The notes: a model not told the origin generated them from the letters alone. A DNA stretch of 32,212 bases from DATARH01 sp036489765 (GCA_036489765.1 DASXFE010000116.1:1-32212); one strand, 5' to 3'; counted from the first letter of the stretch, positions 22,450 to 30,681 are shown. Numbers and translations are program-made.

Positions 22450-23468
22450 AAGACGTGGCCGGCGACGATCGCGCCCAGCAGCACCCAGCCGACGATCCGG
22501 TTCGACTTGAACTTCACCAGGCAGTCCCCGGCGTCGGAGGTGTCGACGGTCGCGGCCTGCCAAACGAGCTGAACCGCGACGATGAAAAGCCCGTCCCAGA
22601 AGACGAGGTCCATATCGGCTACGATTGCCGCGGCACCCCACAGGACGACGGCGCCGCCGTAGAACACGAAGAGGAACGGCCGGGTCCGGTCGCCGAGCGC
22701 CAGCGCCGAGGATTTGACCCCGATGCGGGCGTCGTCCTCCTTGTCCTGGTGAGCGTAGATCGTGTCGTAGCCGAGCGTCCAGCAGATGCCGCCGAGATAG
22801 AGCAGCACCGGCGGCCAGGCGAGGCTGCCGGTCACTGCCGTCCACCCCATCAAGACGCCCCAGTTGAAATTGAGGCCGAGGAAAAGTTGCGGCCAATAGG
22901 TGTAGCGCTTCATGTACGGGTAGGTCGTGATCAGCGCCAATACGAAGACGCCGAGCCCCTTCGTCGCATTGTTGAGGCTCAAGAGCACGAGCGCGCCGAT
23001 CGCGAGCTGGGCGTGCATGAACAGCATCGCCTGGCGCACGGTCACCCGGCCCGACGGGATCGGGCGCATGCGGGTGCGGGCGACGCGGCCGTCGTAGTCG
23101 CGGTCGGCGATGTCGTTGAGCGTGCACCCGGCGCCGCGCATGACAAAGGCGCCGACGGCGAAGAGCGCCATCAGCCTGAGGTTCGGCCAGAACGGCCCGG
23201 CGAGGCAGATTCCCCACCAGCTCGGGAACAGCAGGAGCCAGGTGCCGATGGGACGATCCCATCGGGCGAGGCGGGCATAGGGCTCGGCCCAGGCGGGGAG
23301 GTAGCGATCGACCCAGTCGCCGGGGTGGATGTCGTTCGGGTCATCCGCGGCGCCAAAGCCCCCGCCCCCACCCTCGGCCGCTTGCGGGGGAGGGGGGGCT
23401 CCGAGCCGGTTGCGGCGGGTTATCCCTTTCCCCGCAAGCGGTCGAGGGTTGGGGTGAGGGCGTCGCAT
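22446..23468 (-). CDS. ubiA: 4-hydroxybenzoate polyprenyltransferase UbiA
   Basis: UbiA attaches the polyprenyl tail to 4-hydroxybenzoate in the inner membrane, early in ubiquinone synthesis. The core starts near GDWVDRYLPAW and has about eight membrane helices. The two Asp-rich motifs are NDIADRDYDGRV and YAHQDKEDDARIG. The start is uncertain. Only ATG 23466-23468 or a GTG 12 codons further upstream is available in frame, and codons after the ATG cross a palindromic repeat (23366-23460). That gives an unusual N-terminus (MRRPHPNPRPLAGKG, then Pro- and Gly-rich runs) absent from normal UbiA. It is divergent from rsmE; the two ATGs overlap on opposite strands (cATG) if RsmE is read from its first ATG. 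It is coupled to the methyltransferase gene by GTGA. Confidence 0.92.
   Translation of the reverse strand: MRRPHPNPRPLAGKGITRRNRLGAPPPPQAAEGGGGGFGAADDPNDIHPGDWVDRYLPAWAEPYARLARWDRPIGTWLLLFPSWWGICLAGPFWPNLRLMALFAVGAFVMRGAGCTLNDIADRDYDGRVARTRMRPIPSGRVTVRQAMLFMHAQLAIGALVLLSLNNATKGLGVFVLALITTYPYMKRYTYWPQLFLGLNFNWGVLMGWTAVTGSLAWPPVLLYLGGICWTLGYDTIYAHQDKEDDARIGVKSSALALGDRTRPFLFVFYGGAVVLWGAAAIVADMDLVFWDGLFIVAVQLVWQAATVDTSDAGDCLVKFKSNRIVGWVLLGAIVAGHVL
23366..23460. repeat. palindrome (diverged family B) within the ubiA 5' coding region
   Basis: Arms ccaccctcggccgcttgcgg and ccgcaagcggtcgagggttg are inverted copies around a roughly 35 bp centre. The element lies between the divergent ubiA and rsmE genes and, if the ubiA start is right, is translated as part of UbiA. 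Confidence 0.8.
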
Positions 23469-23484
23469 GTGCCATTTTAGCCCG

Positions 23485-24225
23485 ATGACCGACCGGCCCG
23501 CCACGCGCCTCTATCTGCCCGGCGGGCTTGCCGAGGGCGCCGAGGTCGCGCTTGGGGAGGATCAGGCGCATCGGCTGCGCACGGTGCTGCGGCTTGGCGC
23601 CGGCGCGGTCGTGGCCGGGTTCAACGCGCGCGATGGCGAGTTCTTCTGCCGAATCTCGGAGCTGCGGCGTGGGGACGGGCTTCTCGCCGTCGAGGGCCTT
23701 CTGCGCCCGCCGGAGCCGCAGCCCGATCTGTGGCTCGTCTTTGCGCCGATCAAGCGGGCGCGGCTCGATTGGCTTGTCGAGAAGGCGGCGGAGCTGGGGG
23801 TTTCGGCGCTCGTGCCGGTATGGACCGAGCGGACGCAGCCGGAGCGGCTCAACCTCGATCGCCTCGCCGCCCATGCGGTCGCGGCGGCGGAGCAGAGCGG
23901 GCGGCTGTCGGTTCCGGCGCTATATCCGCCGGAAAAGCTCGCCCGTGTGGTTGCCGAATGGCCGGGGGAACGCCACCTCTACGTCTGCGACGAGACCGGC
24001 GGCGGCGTTCCCATCGCCACGCTAGGGGCGGGTTATCCGGCGGCGTTGCTGGTTGGTCCGGAAGGCGGATTTGCGGAAACGGAACTTGACGCTTTGGGGA
24101 AACTTACCTTTGCTACCCGGATCGGGCTGGGCCCGCGGGTGCTGCGCGCCGAGACCGCCGCGATTGCCGCTCTGGCCGTCTTTCAGGCCATCGCCGGCGA
24201 TTGGCGGCGCGGCCGATCGCCGTGA
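23485..24225 (+). CDS. rsmE: 16S rRNA (uracil-1498-N3)-methyltransferase RsmE
   Basis: RsmE methylates U1498 in 16S rRNA of the 30S subunit. The 246-residue protein has an N-terminal PUA-like domain (RLYLPGGLAEG through about residue 75) and a C-terminal SPOUT knot. The knot motifs are LLVGPEGGFAETEL and RIGLGPRVLRAETAAI. Other family stretches are APIKRARLDWLVEKAAELGV and AAAEQSGR. The start at ATG 23485 gives the expected N-terminus; an ATG six codons upstream (23467) is also in frame. gshA follows after 54 bp on the same strand, a gene pair common in alphaproteobacteria. Confidence 0.95.
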   Translation: MTDRPATRLYLPGGLAEGAEVALGEDQAHRLRTVLRLGAGAVVAGFNARDGEFFCRISELRRGDGLLAVEGLLRPPEPQPDLWLVFAPIKRARLDWLVEKAAELGVSALVPVWTERTQPERLNLDRLAAHAVAAAEQSGRLSVPALYPPEKLARVVAEWPGERHLYVCDETGGGVPIATLGAGYPAALLVGPEGGFAETELDALGKLTFATRIGLGPRVLRAETAAIAALAVFQAIAGDWRRGRSP

Positions 24226-24279
24226 CGCGATGTCGACGGCCGGTGTGTTAGCGTTTGTACGTTTGGAGTTTCGCCCGTA

Positions 24280-25644
24280 ATGGCAGCACCGCCCGGCTCG
24301 TCCGGACCGCCGATCACCGACAAGCGGCAGCTCGTCGAATACCATCTCTCGGGATGCAAGCCGCCGTCGGCGTGGCGCGTCGGCACCGAGCACGAGAAGT
24401 TTGTCTTCCGCCGCAGAGACCGCACCCGCGTGCCCTATGAGGGGCCGGACGGGATCAAGGCGCTGCTCGAAGGCCTCCTGCGCTTTGGCTGGCGGCCGGT
24501 GATCGAGGAAGGCAACATCATCGCGCTCGAAAACGACGAGCGATGTTCGATCACGCTCGAGCCCGGCGGCCAGTTCGAGCTATCGGGTGCGCCGCTGGAG
24601 ACCGTGCACCAAACTTGCGACGAGGTTCACGAGCATCTGGGCCAGGTGCGCGAGGTGTGCGACGAGCTGGGGCTCGGCATGATCGGGCTTGGCTTCGATC
24701 CCAAATCGCGGCGCGAGGATGTCGGCTGGATGCCCAAGGGGCGCTACCGCATCATGCGCGACTACATGCCGAAGGTTGGCCGGTACGGGCTCGACATGAT
24801 GCTGCGGACCTGCACCGTGCAGTCCAATCTCGACTACCAGTCCGAAGCCGACATGATCGAGAAGTTCCGGGTCAGCCTGGCGTTGCAGCCGGTCGCCGCG
24901 GCCCTATTCGCGAACTCTCCGTTTACCGAAGGCAAGCCGAACGGGTTTCAGAGCTATCGCAGCTATGTCTGGACGGACCTCGATCCCGACCGCTGCGGCA
25001 TGCTGCCCTTCGTGTTCGACAAGAGCTTCGGGTTCGAGCGTTATGTCGACTACCTGCTCGATGTGCCGATGTACTTCGTCTACCGCGACGGGCACTACAT
25101 CGATACGAGCGGGCAGTCGTTCCGCGACTTCATGGCGGGGCGCCTGCCGGCCCTGCCGGGCGAGGTGCCGGGGCTCGGCGACTGGGTCAACCATTCGACG
25201 ACCGCTTTTCCCGAAGTGCGGCTGAAGACGTTTCTTGAGATGCGCGGCGCCGATGGCGGGCCGTGGCGGCGGCTCTGCGCGCTGTCGGCCCTCTGGGTCG
25301 GCGTGTTCTACGACCAGGAGGCGCTGGACGGCGCCGCCGATCTCGTTGCCGACTGGACCGAGGCCGAGCGCCAGGCGATGCGCGGCGACACCCCGCGCCT
25401 CGGTCTCGCGACGCCGTTTCGCGGCGGCACGGTGCGAGACCTTGCCTTCAAGATGCTCGATCTCGCCCATGGCGGCCTGCACCGGCGCGCCCGCCGCGAC
25501 CACGCCGGCGAAGACGAAACCCATTTCCTCGACACGTTGTTCTCGATCGCCGGCGCCGGCTCACCCGCGTCGGAGATGTTGCGGGATTACGAAACCCGCT
25601 GGGGCGGCGACATCGAGCGCATCTACGACGAATACTCGTATTGA
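24280..25644 (+). CDS. gshA: glutamate-cysteine ligase GshA
   Basis: The 454-residue enzyme joins glutamate and cysteine in the first step of glutathione synthesis and is of the plant/alphaproteobacterial type (GCS2-like), not the enterobacterial one. Signatures are WRVGTEHEKFVF near residue 32, then ENDERCSITLEPGGQFELSG, LGLGFDPKSR and the MLRTCTVQSNLDY segment. The C-terminal end has HFLDTLFSIAGAGSPA and finishes YDEYSY. The start ATG at 24280 gives a typical N-terminus with a short flexible tail. It follows rsmE by 54 bp and is probably cotranscribed. A short tandem repeat and a palindrome lie directly downstream. Confidence 0.95.
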   Translation: MAAPPGSSGPPITDKRQLVEYHLSGCKPPSAWRVGTEHEKFVFRRRDRTRVPYEGPDGIKALLEGLLRFGWRPVIEEGNIIALENDERCSITLEPGGQFELSGAPLETVHQTCDEVHEHLGQVREVCDELGLGMIGLGFDPKSRREDVGWMPKGRYRIMRDYMPKVGRYGLDMMLRTCTVQSNLDYQSEADMIEKFRVSLALQPVAAALFANSPFTEGKPNGFQSYRSYVWTDLDPDRCGMLPFVFDKSFGFERYVDYLLDVPMYFVYRDGHYIDTSGQSFRDFMAGRLPALPGEVPGLGDWVNHSTTAFPEVRLKTFLEMRGADGGPWRRLCALSALWVGVFYDQEALDGAADLVADWTEAERQAMRGDTPRLGLATPFRGGTVRDLAFKMLDLAHGGLHRRARRDHAGEDETHFLDTLFSIAGAGSPASEMLRDYETRWGGDIERIYDEYSY

Positions 25645-25658
25645 AAGCAAAGGAGCAC

Positions 25659-25733
25659 GGGCGTCCCGCCCATAATCCTTTGTCAGATGTGGGCGTCCCG
25701 CCGCAATTCTTTGTCAGGTGCGGGCGTCCCGCG
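25659..25733. repeat. short tandem array, two and a half units of 31-32 bp
   Basis: The word gggcgtcccgc occurs at 25659, 25691 and 25722, separated by similar but not identical spacers that both contain ctttgtcag. It sits just after gshA. The regular spacing looks CRISPR-like at first sight, but the spacers are themselves repeats. Confidence 0.85.
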
Positions 25734-25751
25734 CGCCGTCCGTAAACACGC

Positions 25752-25834
25752 CGTCATCCTGGCGAAGGCCGGGACCCACTTGTCAGCTTCTCGTGCGTTT
25801 GAACCGTGGATCCAGGCCTTCGCCGGGACGACGG
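25752..25834. repeat. dispersed palindrome, family C
   Basis: An inverted repeat with arms cgtcatcctggcgaaggccg and ccttcgccgggacgacgg encloses gacccactt and tggatccag. This form is common in alphaproteobacterial intergenic DNA. It lies between convergent gshA and the glycoside hydrolase gene; only one copy is in the window. Confidence 0.85.
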
Positions 25835-25842
25835 CTTCGTGA

Positions 25843-27807
25843 TTATCCGGGCGAATCGGCGTTCGCCGGCTCGCCCGCCACACCATCCCCGAGCCGCATC
25901 TTCACCCAGCTCGCGGGGTCGCCCATCGCGGCCTCGGGCGCTTTGCCCGAGAGGGACATCCAGCGTTCCGAGTACCATGAGGTCATCCCCACGTCGGCGC
26001 TTACGACAGCGCCCGGCGTTGGAGGCGTCGTGCCGAGAGCGGACCAGGGGATCAGCATTTCGGCGGTGACGCGGGGCTGGTCGGCGCCGAAATAGACGGC
26101 GCGGGGGCCTCGGGGCTCGGAGCAGCCTTTGTCGATCGCTGTCTCGGCGGGGCCGGCGCACAGAGCGGTGGTCATCGACTGGTGGTCGCGGCGGTCGCCA
26201 TGGCCGGGGATGAAGAAGAGGGTGAAGACCCTGGGTCCGCCGCCGGCGTCGATCCCGAGCTCGACGCGGTACGAATCGGTAAGCTCGAACTTGCTGTCCG
26301 GAATGGGCAGGTCGAGATCGTAGTAATCCTGGCCGATCGTCGCCAGCGCCAGGCCCTTGTCGCTCCACGACAGATAGATCTCGCCGAAAGTCGCCGCGCC
26401 CGGCATCGGCTTCAAGGGCGGGAGGAGGCTCGCCGGTTTCGGCCAGTCGGTCAGCGAGCGGGCGTCGATCGAGACCTTGGCCTCCGGGATCGTGATCGCG
26501 CCGGTTTCGGGTGGGGGCGGGGCGGCCTCGGCATGGAGGCCCGCGGCCTTGTCGTTGGCGGCGGTCAGTGCCGCGGTCAGGCGGCGGTAGGGCACGTCGT
26601 TGGTGTCGACGAGGCCGAAATCGTAGTCCTCGCCATCGAGCGGCCGGCCGCCTTTCGGGTGATCGTAGTACTGGAACCAGTGCGAGCCGATCACCTCGGG
26701 GATGCGGGCGAAATTCTCGGTCACGGCACCGGCGCCGGCGGCGCGCTCGGCCTGGGTCTGCACGGTCATCAGATGGCCGTTGTTGGCGTTGCCGGTGCGG
26801 TTCTCGGTCGCCGCGAAAAACCATTCGGAGACGAGGACCGGCTTGTCGCCGCTGAGCTGTTCGAGGCCGTCGAAGAAGTAGCGCGCGAGCCAGCCATCGC
26901 TGGCGTCGGGGTTGTAGTTCGTGGCGATAGCGTCGACATGGCTCGCCATCGCGCGGACCGCGGCCGGGTCGTAATAGATCGGCAGGCGGTCGCCGAAATA
27001 GAGCGCATCGGGGTCGGCGGCGCGAATCGCCTTCTCGGCGAGGGTGTAGTACCGCTGGGCAACGAGCCCGGTCCATTCGCGGACGACCGCGATCCCATGC
27101 CCGCCCGCGCGCATGTGCGTCCACTGAGTAGCCCTCAGCAGCGCCGCCCACGAGTCGACGCCGGGCGGCGGTTCGAAATCGGCGGTGAAGGCAGCCCAAT
27201 CGTCATGGTAGTGCTGGCGGACGAGCGCGACGAGGCGCTGCTTCGTGTAATTGCCCGCCGGCTTGTCCGTATAGAACACGAACAGCGCGCCGGCCCACCA
27301 GCCGACCTCGTTGTCGGAAAAATACCCGATCCGGTAGGGCGAGCCGCGATAGGGCGCCGTCTCCTTGCGGGCGAGCGCCATCATCCGCGTTTCGGTCTCC
27401 GGCGAGAAGGGGTCGAACCAGTGGAACTTGGCGTTGCGGCCGAGTTCGAGGTCGACGATGGCAGGGAGGTCGAGGAGCTTTGGCGAGATCGACCAGCCGC
27501 CCGCCGTGTTGAACCCCCACTTGGTCAGGCGGTTATGCGCGGTGGCAGCCCAGGCCGAAACGCTCGGGGAGAAGGCCTTCCACGTATAGAAGACCTTTCC
27601 GTCCTTCTCGCGCCACGGATAGCCGCTGTCGAGCACGTTGACGCCGAGGCTGTAGAACCGTTCGCCGCACGGGTTCCTGAGCCATGCGACGCCGCGCTCG
27701 CGGACGATCGTCCACTTGTCCGACGCCGTCTTGGCGTAATCGCAGGCCCGGGCAAGGTGCGGGGCGGCGACGAGCAACGTCGCCGCGATGACGAGCCGAG
27801 CAAGCAA
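25843..27807 (-). CDS. secreted clan GH-A glycoside hydrolase, agarase-like
   Basis: The 654-residue protein begins with a signal peptide (MLARLVIAATLLVAAPHLARAC), so it acts outside the cytoplasm. The first domain (about 30-430) has GHA-clan features: FSDNEVGWW with Glu167 as likely acid/base, VLVSEWFF with Glu328 as likely nucleophile, and GSHWFQYYDHPKGG. This layout recalls GH50 beta-agarases and, less closely, GH42 enzymes. The C-terminal part (about 460-640) looks like a family 9-type carbohydrate-binding or DOMON-like beta sandwich. The start is a TTG (27805-27807), the only start after an in-frame stop that keeps the signal peptide; no strong Shine-Dalgarno site is seen. The polysaccharide target is not known. 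It is flanked by repeats on both sides. Confidence 0.7.
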   Translation of the reverse strand: MLARLVIAATLLVAAPHLARACDYAKTASDKWTIVRERGVAWLRNPCGERFYSLGVNVLDSGYPWREKDGKVFYTWKAFSPSVSAWAATAHNRLTKWGFNTAGGWSISPKLLDLPAIVDLELGRNAKFHWFDPFSPETETRMMALARKETAPYRGSPYRIGYFSDNEVGWWAGALFVFYTDKPAGNYTKQRLVALVRQHYHDDWAAFTADFEPPPGVDSWAALLRATQWTHMRAGGHGIAVVREWTGLVAQRYYTLAEKAIRAADPDALYFGDRLPIYYDPAAVRAMASHVDAIATNYNPDASDGWLARYFFDGLEQLSGDKPVLVSEWFFAATENRTGNANNGHLMTVQTQAERAAGAGAVTENFARIPEVIGSHWFQYYDHPKGGRPLDGEDYDFGLVDTNDVPYRRLTAALTAANDKAAGLHAEAAPPPPETGAITIPEAKVSIDARSLTDWPKPASLLPPLKPMPGAATFGEIYLSWSDKGLALATIGQDYYDLDLPIPDSKFELTDSYRVELGIDAGGGPRVFTLFFIPGHGDRRDHQSMTTALCAGPAETAIDKGCSEPRGPRAVYFGADQPRVTAEMLIPWSALGTTPPTPGAVVSADVGMTSWYSERWMSLSGKAPEAAMGDPASWVKMRLGDGVAGEPANADSPG

Positions 27808-27823
27808 GGTAAGCGCGTTCTAA

Positions 27824-27967
27824 CCCCTCGCCCGCTGGCGGGAGAGGGTGGCCGAAGGCCGGGTGAGGATGGCAGGCGGTGGAGCGGGGCAGTGACGGTT
27901 CAAACCCTCACCCTCCCATCGCTGCGCGATGGGCCGCCCCTCCCTCTCCCGCAAGCGGGCGAGGGGT
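27824..27967. repeat. dispersed palindrome, family B (long copy)
   Basis: The element reads cccctcgcccgctggcggga, agagggtggccgaaggccgg, gtgagg, then after a centre ccctcaccctcccatcgctg, cgcgatgggc, and finally ctccctctcccgcaagcggg, cgagggg. Outer arms pair with each other. It lies between tldD and the glycoside hydrolase gene on the minus strand. Confidence 0.85.
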
Positions 27968-27990
27968 TCGAATTGGGCGCCATCAGATCA

Positions 27991-29424
27991 TCACGCCGCG
28001 GTGCCGCCGACGGTAATGCCGTCCATGCGGACGGTGGGCTGCCCGACGCCGACGGGGACGCCCTGGCCGTCCTTGCCGCAAGTGCCGACGCCGTCGTCGA
28101 GGGCGAGGTCGTTGCCGATCATCGTCACCTTGGTCATCGCGTCGGGGCCGTTGCCGATGAGGGTCGCGCCCTTGACCGCGGGGCCGATCTTGCCGTTCTC
28201 GATCAGGTAGGCCTCGGAGGCTGAGAAGACGAACTTGCCCGAGGTGATGTCAACCGAGCCGCCGCCGAAATTGACGGCGTAGAGGCCCTTCTTGACCGAG
28301 GCCATGATCTCCTGCGGGTCCTTGTCGCCGGCCAGCATGTAGGTGTTGGTCATGCGCGGGATCGGCGCGTGGGCAAAGCTCTCGCGGCGGCCGTTGCCGG
28401 TCGGCCGGGTGCCGAGCAGGCGGGCGTTCATCCGGTCGTTCAGATAGCCTTTGAGGATGCCGTCCTCGATCAGCACGTTGTAGGCGGAGGGCGTGCCCTC
28501 GTCGTCGACGGTGAGGCTGCCGCGGCGGTCCTGGATCGTGCCGTCGTCGACGACGGTGACGCCTTTGGCCGCGACCTGCTCGCCGACCCGGCCGGAAAAG
28601 GTCGAGGTCTTCTTGCGGTTGAAGTCGCCTTCGAGCCCGTGTCCTACCGCCTCGTGCAGCATGACGCCGGGCCAGCCTGGACCGAGCACGACGACCATCT
28701 CGCCGGCCGGCGCCGGCACCGAGCCGAGATTGACCAGCGCCTGGCGCAGCGCCTCGTCGCAATGGTGCTTCCACTGCGACGGGTCAAAATAGCGCTCGTA
28801 GGCGAAACGGCCGCCGGCGCCGTAGCTGCCGGTCTCCATCCGGTCGCCCTCGCCGACCATCACGGCGACGTTGAGACGAACAAGCGGGCGGATGTCGGCG
28901 ACACGGGTACCGTCGGGGCGGATGATCTGCACCGCCTGCCAATTGCCGGAGATAGAGGCCATGACCTGGCGCACCCGCGGGTCCAGGCCGCGCGCGTATT
29001 CGTCGATCTCGCCGAGCAGCTTCGCCTTCGCGGCGAGATCGACGGCGCCAAGCGGGTTGAGGTCGGTGTAGAGCTGGCGGTTGGTGCCGAGCGGCGCGTC
29101 GGCAAGGGTCCCGTGATGGCCGCTCGCCACCGCGCGCACCGTGGCGCCGGCGCGCTTGATCGCCGCCTCGGAGAGCTCGGTCGCATGGGCATAGCCGGCC
29201 GCCTCGCCGGCGACCGCGCGCAGGCCGAATCCCTGCGTCGTGTCGAACGAGGCGCTCTTGATCCGCCCGTCGTCGAGCGCGACCGATTCGGATTGGCGGT
29301 ACTCGAGAAACAGTTCGCCGTCGTCCATGCCGGCGAGCGCGTCGCCGACCAGGCTCTCGACGCGGTCGGGCGACATGCCGGTGCGGTCGAAGAACAGATT
29401 GTCGGTTACGGCGAGATTGGTCAT
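27991..29424 (-). CDS. tldD: metalloprotease TldD
   Basis: TldD is the zinc-bearing subunit of the TldD/TldE protease. The 477-residue protein carries the HExxxH motif as H257-E258-AVG-H262 within GVMLHEAVGHGLEGDFNRK. Other family stretches are DDGRIKSASFDTTQGFGLRAV near residue 60, DDEGTPSAYNVLIEDG, TNTYMLAGD, and a C-terminal GTCGKDGQGVPVGVGQP with the conserved Cys. ATG 29422-29424 was chosen because GGAG stands six bases ahead; a GTG four codons upstream is also open. Its partner pmbA is at 15204-16568. It is divergent from coxB, a gene order common in alphaproteobacteria. Confidence 0.95.
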   Translation of the reverse strand: MTNLAVTDNLFFDRTGMSPDRVESLVGDALAGMDDGELFLEYRQSESVALDDGRIKSASFDTTQGFGLRAVAGEAAGYAHATELSEAAIKRAGATVRAVASGHHGTLADAPLGTNRQLYTDLNPLGAVDLAAKAKLLGEIDEYARGLDPRVRQVMASISGNWQAVQIIRPDGTRVADIRPLVRLNVAVMVGEGDRMETGSYGAGGRFAYERYFDPSQWKHHCDEALRQALVNLGSVPAPAGEMVVVLGPGWPGVMLHEAVGHGLEGDFNRKKTSTFSGRVGEQVAAKGVTVVDDGTIQDRRGSLTVDDEGTPSAYNVLIEDGILKGYLNDRMNARLLGTRPTGNGRRESFAHAPIPRMTNTYMLAGDKDPQEIMASVKKGLYAVNFGGGSVDITSGKFVFSASEAYLIENGKIGPAVKGATLIGNGPDAMTKVTMIGNDLALDDGVGTCGKDGQGVPVGVGQPTVRMDGITVGGTAA

Positions 29425-29782
29425 ACGCGGCTCCACATCTCTCTATAGTGCCAATATGGAGGTGCCGGCCCGGCTATGAAAGGCGGGATCGCGCCAACTG
29501 TGCGGCGGCTTGCCGCAACGGGTTAGCGGGCGGTTGAGCCGGTTGTGGCTGGGCCAGTGTCTGGTGTACGGTCGCCAGTGATCGGTTGCTGCCGTTGCCT
29601 AGGGTTTGGCGACGGTTTGGCTTCGCCTCGACGGTGCGAGGCCCGGACGATCCCGCTCGGAAAATCCGATCTCCGAACAGCGGCGCCGGGGCCTCTCGCC
29701 GGACAGGCCGGGTCCGCCGGTGGGCCTTCCGCGTGAGGGCGTGTCCTGGCCGCGAAGGGGCCGAAGAGGGGGCTGCAAGGAC
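29425..29782. other. 358 bp divergent region between tldD and coxB
   Basis: No gene was recognised here. It must contain the tldD promoter and probably that of the cox operon, with a long leader. The coxB frame stays open through about 180 bp of it, but the translated residues (Arg- and Pro-rich) are unlike any cytochrome oxidase and precede a clear signal peptide. No strong sigma-70 boxes or terminator hairpin could be picked out by eye. Confidence 0.55.
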
Positions 29783-30655
29783 ATGGTGCGTTCGACCGGA
29801 TCGATTTTCAGGCGCGCGGGGCTCGGAATCTTAGGGCTCGCGGGGGCGATGCTCACCGGGTTCGCCGGCGCCGCGCTGGCCGCTCAGCCGGAGCCGTGGC
29901 AGCTCGGCTATCAGCCGCCGGCAACCCCGATCACCGAGCGGGTCGACGCCTTCCAGGACGAGCTTTTGATCATCATCACGGTGATCACGGTCTTCGTGAT
30001 GGGGCTCCTGCTCTACGTCATCATCCGGTTCCGGGCCAGCCGGAACCCGGTGCCGAGCCGCACCACGCACAATTCGCTGATCGAGATCGTGTGGACGGTG
30101 GTGCCGATCCTCATCCTCGTCACGATCGCGATCCCCTCGTTCAAGCTCATGTATTACATGGACGAGGTGCCGAAATCCGACATGACGATCAAGGTCACGG
30201 CGCACCAGTGGTACTGGTCGTACGAGTATCCCGACCAGAAGATCGGCTTCGACAGCAACATCGTTCAGGACAAGGACCTGAAGCCGGGCCAGAAGCGGCT
30301 GCTCGCCGTCGACAACCCGCTGGTGGTGCCGGCCGATACGACGATCCGGGTTCAGGTGACCGGGACCGATGTGATCCACAGCTGGTTCGTTCCCAGCTTC
30401 GGCGTCCAGGAGTACGCGATCATCGGCCGCCTCAACGAGGCATGGATGAAGGTGCTGCATCCGGGCACCTATTTCGGCGAATGCAACCAGATCTGCGGCG
30501 TCAACCACGCCTTCATGCCGATCGAGGTCCAGGTGTTGTCCAAGGACGATTTCCAGAAATGGCTGGGCACCGCCAAGACCAAGTTTGCCTTGAACGAGCC
30601 GGAGACGGCACCGCCGGCGACCGCCGAGAAGCGGCTGGCCGCTGCCGGGAATTGA
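29783..30655 (+). CDS. coxB: cytochrome c oxidase subunit II (CoxB)
   Basis: Subunit II takes electrons from cytochrome c at its periplasmic CuA centre. The 290-residue protein has a signal peptide (about 1-33), two membrane helices (about 59-82 and 100-122), and a cupredoxin domain. CuA ligands are His199, Cys234, Cys238, His242 and Met245 in GECNQICGVNHAFMPIEV. The position that often carries Glu, which binds through its backbone, is Gln236. The HQWYWSYEYP stretch is the aromatic electron-entry segment. ATG 29783 was chosen because the signal peptide begins there. coxA follows after 42 bp. Confidence 0.96.
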   Translation: MVRSTGSIFRRAGLGILGLAGAMLTGFAGAALAAQPEPWQLGYQPPATPITERVDAFQDELLIIITVITVFVMGLLLYVIIRFRASRNPVPSRTTHNSLIEIVWTVVPILILVTIAIPSFKLMYYMDEVPKSDMTIKVTAHQWYWSYEYPDQKIGFDSNIVQDKDLKPGQKRLLAVDNPLVVPADTTIRVQVTGTDVIHSWFVPSFGVQEYAIIGRLNEAWMKVLHPGTYFGECNQICGVNHAFMPIEVQVLSKDDFQKWLGTAKTKFALNEPETAPPATAEKRLAAAGN

Positions 30656-30659
30656 TGTC

Positions 30660-30681
30660 GCCGAGTTTAGGCCGAGTTTAG
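30660..30681. repeat. perfect 11 bp tandem duplication between coxB and coxA
   Basis: The word gccgagtttag occurs twice in direct succession (30660-30670 and 30671-30681), right after the coxB stop and just ahead of the coxA ribosome binding site (gagaggg). Confidence 0.9.

Noticed and set aside
25659..25733. CRISPR-like spacing of an 11-12 bp repeat
   Set aside because: The repeat is far too short, there are fewer than three full units, the spacers resemble each other, and there is no cas gene.
26182..28224. A 680-codon plus-strand open frame opposite the glycoside hydrolase
   Set aside because: Low-complexity composition, no motifs, and the opposite strand has a signal peptide and catalytic motifs.
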